Below are positions 6,418-12,565 of a stretch of 12,565 nt of DNA, piece by piece (position 1 is the first letter of the stretch; every line of letters begins with the position of its first letter). The stretch lies in NCBI GenBank assembly GCA_023142215.1, contig JAGLJW010000073.1, positions 1 to 12,565 of the forward strand, read 5' to 3'. Position numbers and translations under genes: made by a program. Source of the DNA: Candidatus Parcubacteria bacterium (GTDB taxonomy: Bacteria; Patescibacteriota; Patescibacteriia; Patescibacteriales; UBA12075). The notes beneath the pieces were generated by a model. It had not been told where the DNA came from. It saw only the letters and a program-made list of their open reading frames with translations, and ran no database searches.

Positions 6418-6951
6418 CTATAATCCCTGATTTTTTGATTGTTTTACTCTATGAATTAATTTATCGCGCAATATTTTTGCTTCTTCACATGAAATGCCTG
6501 GTAATTGGCCTTCGCTCCCAAGTTGTGTAGCACTTGTTGAACTGTAACCTGCTGTATGAATTTGAAGATCGCTTAAGCCTAATAATCTATCTATAACTCC
6601 GCGGTGTATATCAACATTTTGTATGCGGCTATAAGGGATAGAAACATATCTTTTCCAGATTATTCCTTGTTCTGCCATATATTCATTGTCGGTTAGCTTG
6701 TATTTATAAAAGCGATAAGACAATTGGGCACAAACATAAGAGATAAGTACTAAAATAATAAAAACTAGAAACATAGACCAGTAATAAAAATTTATCATAT
6801 TTATAAGGTTGCTTATAGGATTAAAATCTTTTTCAGTATCAATAGAACATATAGTAGTTATGGGGAATATAAAAAGAATAGAGATGAGTATTAGTCTAGT
6901 AATGTCTTGGAAAAAGAAAAGCCAAATTGCTCGCGGATGTAATTGTTTCAT
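6418..6951 (-). CDS. Bacterial PH-domain (bPH2, YdbS-like) membrane protein
   Basis: This 177-residue protein has two transmembrane spans (about 15-37 and 55-80), followed by a cytoplasmic bacterial pleckstrin-homology-like domain of the PF03703 (YdbS/YdbT) type. Matching stretches are YRFYKYKLTDNEYMAEQGIIWKR split across 80-103, the typical SIPYSRIQNVDI, and VIDRLLGLSDLQIHTAG. The latter two correspond to the family's P-x-x-x-I-Q-x-V and R-x-x-G-L-x-x-L-x-I patterns. The C-terminal part ends in a charged helix. Such proteins are widespread and mostly uncharacterised; a role in membrane stress or protein secretion is suspected for some relatives. The gene is divergent from the M23 gene with its own extended -10 promoter, and is the only gene here using TAG as stop. 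Family firm, role unknown. Confidence 0.88.
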   Translation of the reverse strand: MKQLHPRAIWLFFFQDITRLILISILFIFPITTICSIDTEKDFNPISNLINMINFYYWSMFLVFIILVLISYVCAQLSYRFYKYKLTDNEYMAEQGIIWKRYVSIPYSRIQNVDIHRGVIDRLLGLSDLQIHTAGYSSTSATQLGSEGQLPGISCEEAKILRDKLIHRVKQSKNQGL

Positions 6952-6987
6952 AATTTTGTTTGATTAATAATTATTAAAATTACTTAT

Positions 6988-7017
6988 ATTATATCACAAA
7001 TTATATCAATTGTACAA
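6988..7017 (-). promoter_or_regulatory. Promoter of the PH-domain gene
   Basis: On the minus strand TTGTAC (7012-7017), an 18-bp spacer and TATAAT (6988-6993) preceded by TGA give an extended -10 promoter. It is back to back with the M23 promoter at 7037-7065, with 19 bp between the two -35 boxes. Confidence 0.65.
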
Positions 7018-7036
7018 GCAGTTATATTATTATTTT

Positions 7037-7065
7037 TTGTTATAAATTATAAAATATGTTATAAT
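7037..7065 (+). promoter_or_regulatory. Promoter of the M23 peptidase gene
   Basis: TTGTTA (7037-7042), a 17-bp spacer and TATAAT (7060-7065) preceded by TGT form a strong extended -10 promoter. The 11-mer TATGTTATAAT is identical to that at 734-744. Confidence 0.75.
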
Positions 7066-7092
7066 AATGTCGTGGATATGTTTTTATAAGAT

Positions 7093-8328
7093 ATGAAAAA
7101 AATATTAAAATTTTTTAGTTTATTTATTGTATTAATCTTAATTTCTTTCGCTATTTTTAGTGATAATTTTGTATTTGGTCAAGGTGATTCTGTAAGAATT
7201 AATAAAGAAGTAAAAAAAATTAATGGTGAAATTGAAGATAGAAAAAATGCTGTTAAAAGAATGCAAAGAAAACAACAAGAATATTCTGATATTATCGAAC
7301 AAAAACAATCTGAAAAAATGGATTTAAATTCACAAATAGCTATTTTAAATAATAAAATGGCAAAGACGGAATTGAATATTGAAATGGCAGAGATTGAAAT
7401 AGATAAAACAGAATTGGAAATCAAACGAACTGATATTAAAATTAAAGATAAGAAAAAAGACATTACAAGAGAAAAAAATCATCTCACTAACGTGTTAAAG
7501 TTGATGAATGAAAAAGATAAAGTTACATCCCTTGAGATTTTACTTATGAATAATTCTTTGGCTGATTTTTTAAGCCAGGCAAAATATCTTGAGAATGTTA
7601 ATGACAGCATGAAAAAAAGTATTGATGATTTAAATAAATTAAAGAGAAATCTGGAAGAAGAAAAAGAAAAATTAAATGAACAGAATAAAAAATTAGATGA
7701 AAAACGTAGTACTCTTAAAGAAAAAAAGAAACAATTAGCTATTGAAAAAGAAAATCAGGAATATATTTTAGAGCAAATTAATAAATCCGAAGCTGAATTT
7801 CAACGATTAATTATAAATGCTAAAAAGGAACAAGAAAATGCTGCCTCTGAAATTGTTAATATGGAAAAGATGGTTAGAGAAAAATTAGCAAAACTTGAAA
7901 ATGATAAGTTGGAATTTAATGACAATGGTTTAATTTGGCCTGTTCCAAAAAATGTTGTAACAACGTATTTTCACGATCCTGATTATCCTTTTAGACACAT
8001 TTTTGAGCATCCGGGAATTGATGTTAGAGCAGGGCAGGGGACGCCACTTAGAGCTGCTGCTTCAGGATACGTTGCTAGAACTAAAGATAATGGCATGGGT
8101 TACAGTTATATCATGATTATTCATGGAGATGGCTTGTCTACTGTTTATGGCCATATTTCTAAAATACAAATAAAGCAAGATGAATATGTTGTTCAGGGAC
8201 AAAAAATTGGATTAACAGGGGGGATGCCAGGAACACCAGGAGCAGGGAGGCTAACAACAGGTCCACATTTACATTTTGAAACACGTTTAAATGGAATACC
8301 AACTAATCCTCTTAAATATCTAAAATAA
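7093..8328 (+). CDS. Secreted coiled-coil M23 (LytM-type) peptidoglycan peptidase
   Basis: This 411-residue exported protein has the architecture of EnvC/NlpD-like murein hydrolases. A basic MKK start and hydrophobic core (4-28) form a signal peptide or membrane anchor. Residues about 33-280 are a long, Lys/Glu-rich coiled coil broken near 150-160 (SLEILLMNNSLADFLSQAKYL), the hairpin pattern seen in EnvC and PcsB. The M23 domain fills about 285-411. Metal ligands H306 and D310 (HPGID), the catalytic-type H354 (VYGHIS) and H392-x-H394 (GPHLHFE) are all present. EnvC itself has lost such residues, so this one is probably an active endopeptidase rather than only an amidase activator. It is read from its own promoter and probably acts in cell-wall splitting, perhaps with the division machinery that includes FtsQ. 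There is no visible terminator in the 28-bp convergent gap. Confidence 0.94.
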   Translation: MKKILKFFSLFIVLILISFAIFSDNFVFGQGDSVRINKEVKKINGEIEDRKNAVKRMQRKQQEYSDIIEQKQSEKMDLNSQIAILNNKMAKTELNIEMAEIEIDKTELEIKRTDIKIKDKKKDITREKNHLTNVLKLMNEKDKVTSLEILLMNNSLADFLSQAKYLENVNDSMKKSIDDLNKLKRNLEEEKEKLNEQNKKLDEKRSTLKEKKKQLAIEKENQEYILEQINKSEAEFQRLIINAKKEQENAASEIVNMEKMVREKLAKLENDKLEFNDNGLIWPVPKNVVTTYFHDPDYPFRHIFEHPGIDVRAGQGTPLRAAASGYVARTKDNGMGYSYIMIIHGDGLSTVYGHISKIQIKQDEYVVQGQKIGLTGGMPGTPGAGRLTTGPHLHFETRLNGIPTNPLKYLK

Positions 8329-8356
8329 AGAATAATTTTTTAATTAAGCAACTAAT

Positions 8357-9298
8357 TTATTTATTTAATGGATGAAATTTTTTGTGACTTTTTTGTGCAT
8401 ATCTATCAGAAGCATGTACGTATCGTGTCGTGGTATCAAGTGATTCATGACCAAGTAAAATCTGGATAGCAGCAGGATTAGCTCCTGACTCTGCCAAATA
8501 AGTAGCAAAACCATGCCTTAGTGAATGAGCTGAGGTAGGTACTGTTATCCCAAGCATCTCACGGTAAGCTTTGATTTTTGATTGAATATAATTAGGCGAA
8601 ATTTTCTTTTTTAACTCTGAAGCATTTAATCCGCGATAGGGAACAAAGACGAAAGGGGAGCCGGTGTTCCTAATTTTCATATAAGCGTTTAAGTGTTTTA
8701 TTGATCGTGGGGTTAAATATACGAAACGTTCTTTTTTTCCTTTGCCTAAAATAAAAATTTTTCCTTCTTTATTAATTTTATCAACTTCTAAATTTATTAA
8801 TTCTGAAATTCTCATTCCTGTAGCAAAAAATACTTCAAGAATTGCCCTGTTTCTAATTCCGATTTTTTTGTTTTTTTCAAATTTTGTTGGGGCTTCAAGT
8901 AAGGCAACAAGCTCATCTAGTTCAGCAACTTGTGATTTTTTCTTTTCTGTTTTTATCATCTTGATAGCTTCTGGAGGAATTGGAACAGGGAAGTCAATTT
9001 CAACAAGATATTTAAAATATGATCTAAGTGAAGAGAGCATTCTATTGATTGAATATGCACCAAGATAGACTTCTCCATTATTTTTATTTGCTGTTTTTCT
9101 ATCTGATGATGTTAGGAATGCTTTGTACCGCAATATTTCTTTTTTGTTTATTTTTTTAAATTCTACTTTCGATTTGTTGATATAATTTTCAAACACTGTT
9201 AAATCTCTCTCGTAATTATACAAAGTTTCTTTTGAATAATTGTTTACTTGTAAGTCTAATAGATAATCGTCAAAATTTGGTAAATGTATTTTGCTCAT
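8357..9298 (-). CDS. XerC/XerD-type tyrosine recombinase
   Basis: This 313-residue tyrosine recombinase has the XerC/D layout. A core-binding SAM-like N-terminal domain covers about 5-105, and the catalytic domain about 120-313. Catalytic residues are all present: R163 (ATGMRISEL), a Lys in GKGKKER (186-189), H258 and R261 (SAHSLRHGFAT), H284 (LLGHESLDTT) and the nucleophile Y293 (TTRYVHAS). Xer proteins resolve chromosome dimers at dif; phage-type integrases share the same residues. Length and the close match to Xer signature motifs favour a housekeeping Xer, and no mobile-element genes are nearby. Whether it is XerC, XerD or a sole XerH-like enzyme cannot be decided here. It has a TTGACA promoter, and an 11-bp-arm inverted repeat sits between promoter and start. 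Confidence 0.93.
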   Translation of the reverse strand: MSKIHLPNFDDYLLDLQVNNYSKETLYNYERDLTVFENYINKSKVEFKKINKKEILRYKAFLTSSDRKTANKNNGEVYLGAYSINRMLSSLRSYFKYLVEIDFPVPIPPEAIKMIKTEKKKSQVAELDELVALLEAPTKFEKNKKIGIRNRAILEVFFATGMRISELINLEVDKINKEGKIFILGKGKKERFVYLTPRSIKHLNAYMKIRNTGSPFVFVPYRGLNASELKKKISPNYIQSKIKAYREMLGITVPTSAHSLRHGFATYLAESGANPAAIQILLGHESLDTTTRYVHASDRYAQKSHKKFHPLNK

Positions 9299-9320
9299 AA
9301 TGTATGTATTAGTTAATTAC

Positions 9321-9356
9321 TATAACTGAGTGTAAGGGATATTATACTCAGTTATA
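9321..9356. repeat. Perfect 11-bp-arm inverted repeat in the recombinase promoter region
   Basis: TATAACTGAGT (9321-9331) and its exact complement ACTCAGTTATA (9346-9356) flank 14 bp. The distal arm touches the -10 box of the recombinase promoter, and transcription should start inside the repeat. This fits a protein-binding operator better than an RNA hairpin of that transcript. Read on the plus strand it is followed by TTTTATTA and could also act as a terminator-like hairpin against antisense transcription. Confidence 0.8.
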
Positions 9357-9384
9357 TTTTATTATAAATAACACTGTTTGTCAA
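9356..9384 (-). promoter_or_regulatory. Promoter of the tyrosine recombinase gene
   Basis: On the minus strand a consensus TTGACA (9379-9384), a 17-bp spacer and TAAAAT (9356-9361) form the best -35 box in the window. A second -10-like TATAAT lies at 9341-9346 inside the inverted repeat but has no matching -35. Confidence 0.7.
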
Positions 9385-9687
9385 TGTGGATATCTTATTA
9401 TTTTTTGTGCTTCATCACTATGTTTCTCCTTACTTATATTAATACTCATATTAATTATTACTTAAGTATATTGTGGGAGTTAGTAAACATTTTTATTATT
9501 TGCTGAATAATTATATTTTTTTATTAAATGATTTATATTTTAGTTTATATTTTAAAAAATGAAATATTATAGGTTTATTGTGCTAAAGTAAGCCAAAAAG
9601 CTCAAAATGGACTTCTGGAGCACATTGTTGATAATCTTGAACTAACATACCTAAAAACAAGAAAAAATTAATTGTAATATCAATATT
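9385..9687. other. Gene-poor stretch of about 300 bp with one GC-raised patch
   Basis: No convincing gene is seen. Bases 9450-9575 are almost pure A/T with no structure I trust. Bases 9583-9650 are richer in G and C (about 35 percent against roughly 20 percent around them). On the minus strand they can fold as GTGCT/AGCAC (9619-9623 with 9580-9584), continued after a 3-nt bulge by GAAGT/ACTTT. The same patch lies in a minus-strand frame that stays open after the stop of the 49-residue peptide at 9688, to a TAG at 9583. It could be a remnant gene, a small RNA or the 3' end of the ftsQ transcript. Confidence 0.5.
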
Positions 9688-9837
9688 TTAACTAAAATTA
9701 ACCCCCATGATAGAAAATTCACCAAAAACACTTAGTATTAATTTTATAATAATCAAAAAAATGCCGATTGACATTAGACCGAATACAAAAACGGCAATTA
9801 TGAAAAAAGTTCTAAATACAAATTCTGCTGTATCCAT
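9688..9837 (-). CDS. Putative 49-residue membrane protein downstream of ftsQ
   Basis: The frame starts at ATG 9837-9835 and ends at TAA 9690-9688. After a short polar head (MDTAEFVFRT) comes a long hydrophobic run at about residues 11-38 (FFIIAVFVFGLMSIGIFLI onward), then a short tail (GEFSIMGVNFS). One long or two short spans are possible. It begins 23 bp after the ftsQ stop with no promoter between, so it would be co-transcribed with ftsQ. The leader AAAAACAA before the ATG lacks a Shine-Dalgarno sequence, as do the other genes here. It may be a small division or envelope protein, judged from position only. The same frame remains open for 34 codons after the TAA. Confidence 0.6.
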   Translation of the reverse strand: MDTAEFVFRTFFIIAVFVFGLMSIGIFLIIIKLILSVFGEFSIMGVNFS

Positions 9838-9860
9838 TTGTTTTTAATTTTTAAATTTAT

Positions 9861-10733
9861 TTATCTAAAATATACGTGATCACCAGTTCTTAAATCAATA
9901 TATTCTTTTTTGAAAAAATCGTCTTTAATTTTTTCATTTTTTATAATCATTAGTTTATCAACTTGATGTTCTAAATTTTTTGTGATATCAAAAAGCAAAT
10001 AAGGTCCTTCTCTAAGTATTATTTTGATTGAATTAAATTCTTTGGGATCAATTATGTAATTTTCGATTTTTAATTCATCAGCATAGCTAGATATTAAAGC
10101 AGAAAGTTTAATTGTTGCTTTTAGATAGTCGTTTTTAATTCCTATTTTATTATCAATGATAGAGAATTCAGTATTGTTTTTTAATAAAGGGTATTGTTTT
10201 TTAATATCAGTTGTGCTTGCTTTTGTGACAACATAGCCCTCTTCGTCTATAAAATATAAATTTTCAAATTCTTGCCAGATAGCAACATATTCTTTTTCTT
10301 TGTAGTTTATGATTAATTTATTAGGAAGTTTTTTGTTTATATTTAAATAATCAAATGAATATTTTTCTTTTAAGGTTTCTATTAATTTTTTATTTTTAAA
10401 AATCAAAATATTTCTTTTGGGATATAAAATAAAAAAATTTTTATTTATACTATTTTCCGCAATTTCTCGTACTTTAGTGGCTGGAATTTTGCCTTCCCCA
10501 TTTATTTCTATTTCTGAAATTTTAAAATATTTTGAATACAGCAAAAACCAAGAAATTCCCAGAACTAAAAAGAAAAGCAGAATTATAAGTAATCGTAATT
10601 TAGTAGGAAAATTATAAGTATTACTACTTCTTTTCTTTTTTTTGTTTTGAAAAAAGGGATTTGAATATTTTTTTGTATTATAATGTAACTTCCCTTTTTT
10701 CTTATATTCCCTATTTTTTTCTCCTATTTGCAT
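9861..10733 (-). CDS. ftsQ: Cell division protein FtsQ/DivIB
   Basis: This 290-residue bitopic membrane protein of the divisome links FtsB/FtsL to early division proteins. A basic, Lys/Asn-rich cytoplasmic tail (1-46) leads to one membrane span (about 47-67). A POTRA domain follows (about 70-145), starting FKISEIEINGEGKIPATKV and ending in KKLPNKLIINYKEKEYVAIW, the usual edge of the POTRA fold. The beta domain (about 146-290) contains LYFIDEEGYVV and closes with YIDLRTGDHVYFR, a strongly FtsQ-like C-terminus. Length is normal for the family. The usual dcw neighbours (murC, ddl, ftsA, ftsZ) are absent on both sides; a terminator and an A2M gene lie upstream and a small membrane peptide downstream. 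A weak TTGTCA at about 10765-10770 may belong to its promoter. Confidence 0.9.
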   Translation of the reverse strand: MQIGEKNREYKKKGKLHYNTKKYSNPFFQNKKKKRSSNTYNFPTKLRLLIILLFFLVLGISWFLLYSKYFKISEIEINGEGKIPATKVREIAENSINKNFFILYPKRNILIFKNKKLIETLKEKYSFDYLNINKKLPNKLIINYKEKEYVAIWQEFENLYFIDEEGYVVTKASTTDIKKQYPLLKNNTEFSIIDNKIGIKNDYLKATIKLSALISSYADELKIENYIIDPKEFNSIKIILREGPYLLFDITKNLEHQVDKLMIIKNEKIKDDFFKKEYIDLRTGDHVYFR

Positions 10734-10849
10734 CTTTTAAAATTTTTAATTATTCTTTTATTAGTGACAATCTTTATTACTACTTTAAAGCATTTATTAA
10801 AAAAATCAATAGAATTAATAGTAATTTCTTTTAAATTAGCGATTTCTTC

Positions 10850-10883
10850 AAAAAAAACCATTAAGTAATTAATGATTTTTTTT
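10850..10883. terminator. Intrinsic terminator after the A2M-like gene
   Basis: CATTAA (10859-10864) and TTAATG (10869-10874) pair around a 4-nt loop. The stem is flanked by an A-run (10850-10857) and a T-run (10876-10883) that extend it. On the minus strand the hairpin ends in eight T, about 20-45 nt after the A2M stop, separating it from ftsQ. The rest of the 169-bp gap (10734-10902) shows nothing else I can support. Confidence 0.75.
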
Positions 10884-10902
10884 AATTTTATTTTCAGCTT
10901 AA

Positions 10903-12565
10903 TTATTTTACAATAATTTCCGAGATAGCCTTAGAAAATGCTTCGCTTTCGGGATCATAATAGCTTGAAAATCTAGATGGTAAAAGTTTAAATTTTCCTT
11001 TGAACTTTGGAGTCATTTCAATTTTTATAATTTTTTCTTCTCTAGATTTGCTTTCATCTAAATATAACACAATTCTACCTTTTGTAATTTCATATCGACT
11101 TATAATATTATTAACAGCTATATTTAAACTTTCTGTACCAACATCAAATCCTGAAGGAACTGGAATTTCAATAATTGTATTTTTAACTAGTTTATTAGAA
11201 CTTATACCAATATACATATCTATTTTATCACCTAAATTAATGTTAGGCCAATTTTTTCCAGCATCTAAGAGTGCTTCAATTTTCATGTCATTGAATAATG
11301 ATTCATTTTCATTGTCCCATTTCCTATAATAATCTTTTGCTATATGAATGGTTGTATCAATTTTTCCCGCCTTTTCTATTTTTATATGATTTTGATTTTC
11401 AATATTAGAATCAAAAATTAAATATTGAACTACTTCAGAATTCTCTGGGGTTATTTTTAGTGTTTTAATCTCATTGTCGTTGAAAGTAATTTTCAATTTC
11501 CCGTTATTGTTTTTAACAACTTTATGAGATATCTCATTTTCAACTAAGGCTTTTAGTGCAAGAATTGTTGATTGAGTTGTTCCCCATCCCCTATTTGAAT
11601 ATTTCTGAGAAACAATATAGTCAACCAATTTTTGTGAAAAATCAGTTTCTCCAACTTTGGCAAAAGTAATTGCTGCTAAAGCACTCACTTCTACACTTCC
11701 ACTTCTTCCCCATGATCCATAATGAGTTGGTTTTTTAAGCTTAATTTGAACTTTATTGTTTTCAATTTGCTCTACAAATTGTTTTAATTCACCAATCGCT
11801 TTGTTTGTATTTTTTGAATTAGCATCAACATTAACAAAAGCATTTGTGGCTAAGGCCAAGGAGTATGGATTAGATTTTAATTCATCAAAATTATCTTCTA
11901 AAAATTTAATAGATTTTTTTAGCCTCACATTATTAATATCAACTTCTGTTAATGCCCAAATAATATAAGCATTTTTTGCTAAATTATCCCCACCTGAAAA
12001 ACCACCTTTATGATGACCAGTTAACTTAAAACTTCCATCATGATTTTGTTGCTTGTATAAAAAGTTTTTAGTTCTTTCTATTAAAGCATTATCAACGAAA
12101 GAAACTTCTTTCATTTCATTGAATTCCATAAGTCCATAAGCTGATAAAATTGTTTCTGTTGGTTGTCTTCCGAAATATGAAAAACCACCTGGTTCAAGTT
12201 CAAAAGTTAATAACTTTTGCAATCCCTGTTCAATAAACTTTTCAGCTTTTGCTTTTATTTCTGGCTTACTAATCCCAGCATTTTCCATATATTTTAAAAC
12301 TAAAATATTAGGATAAAGTGCAGATGATGTTTGTTCAAAACATCCAGAAGGTTGCCTTAAAATGCTTTCCAATCCTTCTACAATTTCCGAAAGGACACTT
12401 GGTAGAATCTTTACTATTACTTTTTCAGTACCCTCAATTCTTTCATTTGGAAATATAGCCTGCAATTCAGTCAGATCCATATTTAATTTTTCTGAAGCAA
12501 TAGTCTGTGTAATTCTTTGTCCAAATGGTAGTACGGTTAATATTTTTTCAACTGCATCGGCTTGT
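10903..12565 (-). CDS. Alpha-2-macroglobulin family protein with thioester motif, C-terminal part
   Basis: The minus-strand frame is open to the window edge, so the ATG at 12480 is internal; 553 residues are visible. The key feature is the thioester signature RQPSGCFEQTS (Cys codon 12342-12340, Gln codon 12333-12331), where Cys and Gln cross-link into a reactive thioester that can covalently trap proteases or attach to surfaces. It is followed by the helical thioester-domain toroid, with repeats such as GGFSYFGRQPTETILSAYGL, GGFSGGDNLAKNAYIIWAL, GSWGRSGSVEVSALAAITF and NRGWGTTQSTILALKALVE. A beta region and a receptor-binding-like C-terminal domain follow, ending PSRFSSYYDPESEA. Full-length relatives exceed 1000 residues and are exported. 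The usual bacterial partner pbpC is not visible on the downstream side. Very confident in the family; the target is unknown. Confidence 0.93.
   Translation of the reverse strand, partial: QADAVEKILTVLPFGQRITQTIASEKLNMDLTELQAIFPNERIEGTEKVIVKILPSVLSEIVEGLESILRQPSGCFEQTSSALYPNILVLKYMENAGISKPEIKAKAEKFIEQGLQKLLTFELEPGGFSYFGRQPTETILSAYGLMEFNEMKEVSFVDNALIERTKNFLYKQQNHDGSFKLTGHHKGGFSGGDNLAKNAYIIWALTEVDINNVRLKKSIKFLEDNFDELKSNPYSLALATNAFVNVDANSKNTNKAIGELKQFVEQIENNKVQIKLKKPTHYGSWGRSGSVEVSALAAITFAKVGETDFSQKLVDYIVSQKYSNRGWGTTQSTILALKALVENEISHKVVKNNNGKLKITFNDNEIKTLKITPENSEVVQYLIFDSNIENQNHIKIEKAGKIDTTIHIAKDYYRKWDNENESLFNDMKIEALLDAGKNWPNINLGDKIDMYIGISSNKLVKNTIIEIPVPSGFDVGTESLNIAVNNIISRYEITKGRIVLYLDESKSREEKIIKIEMTPKFKGKFKLLPSRFSSYYDPESEAFSKAISEIIVK

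Noticed and set aside
8329..8356. Terminator between the convergent M23 and recombinase genes
   Set aside because: Only a short AATTAA-type palindrome with no stable stem.
9381..9449. 22-codon minus-strand frame (KEKHSDEAQKIIRYP) ending in the recombinase -35 box
   Set aside because: Too short, with no homology or promoter. The AGGAG-like motif inside it serves no plausible start.
9420..9506. 28-residue hydrophobic frame on the plus strand
   Set aside because: Composition expected by chance in AT-rich DNA, with no promoter or neighbour support.
10903..12480. Treating the ATG at 12480 as the start of the A2M-like gene
   Set aside because: The frame continues open to the window edge and the family is far longer, so this is a C-terminal fragment.
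1..12565. Possible recoding of UGA, since no gene here stops with TGA
   Set aside because: All recognised genes run full length without in-frame TGA, and Trp motifs use TGG. TAA preference is explained by base composition.
1..12565. tRNA, rRNA, CRISPR arrays, insertion sequences or prophage genes
   Set aside because: No cloverleaf, regular spaced repeats, transposase or terminal repeats were seen. The tyrosine recombinase alone is not evidence of a mobile element.

Overview
The window is a very AT-rich, gene-dense bacterial segment. It carries short housekeeping genes (a 57-residue ribosomal protein bL28), many small membrane proteins, no obvious Shine-Dalgarno sequences, and TAA as nearly the only stop codon (one TAG, no TGA). 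With the mix of SPFH, M50, HIT, bacterial PH-domain, M23, Xer-type recombinase, FtsQ and a thioester alpha-2-macroglobulin, this most resembles a Candidate Phyla Radiation (Patescibacteria) genome. That placement is an inference from style and content; no phylogenetic marker was compared. Reading frames are consistent with the standard bacterial code.

Left part, plus strand (1-3637). It opens with the C-terminal end of an unrecognised protein. A likely operon follows from an extended -10 promoter near 740: two small unrecognised membrane proteins, an SPFH/Band 7 (prohibitin-like) protein with an extra N-terminal membrane hairpin, and an RmlC-like cupin. Next come a stand-alone response-regulator receiver domain and a 33-residue single-span membrane peptide. 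A perfect 13-bp hairpin terminator (3674-3705) separates these from the convergent rpmB gene.

Middle part (3709-8328). rpmB (minus) and an M50 site-2-protease-like gene (plus) diverge from overlapping promoters. A sensor histidine kinase with almost no extracytoplasmic domain and a HIT-family nucleotide hydrolase/transferase follow. A PH-domain membrane protein (minus) and a secreted coiled-coil M23 peptidase (plus) diverge from a second promoter pair.

Right part, minus strand (8357-12565). In transcription order this holds the C-terminal 553 residues of a thioester-containing alpha-2-macroglobulin-like protein, a terminator, ftsQ, a 49-residue membrane peptide, a roughly 300-bp gene-poor stretch with one GC-raised patch, and a XerC/D-type tyrosine recombinase. 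An 11-bp-arm inverted repeat overlaps the recombinase promoter.

Most genes concern the cell envelope: membrane organisation (SPFH), intramembrane proteolysis (M50), membrane-linked signalling (histidine kinase, perhaps with the orphan receiver), peptidoglycan cleavage (M23), division (FtsQ) and surface thioester chemistry (A2M). I found no coherent, clearly new multigene system. The best leads are the A2M protein, the SPFH neighbourhood with its small membrane partners, the unnamed micropeptides, and the two unexplained non-coding signals flanking the recombinase.
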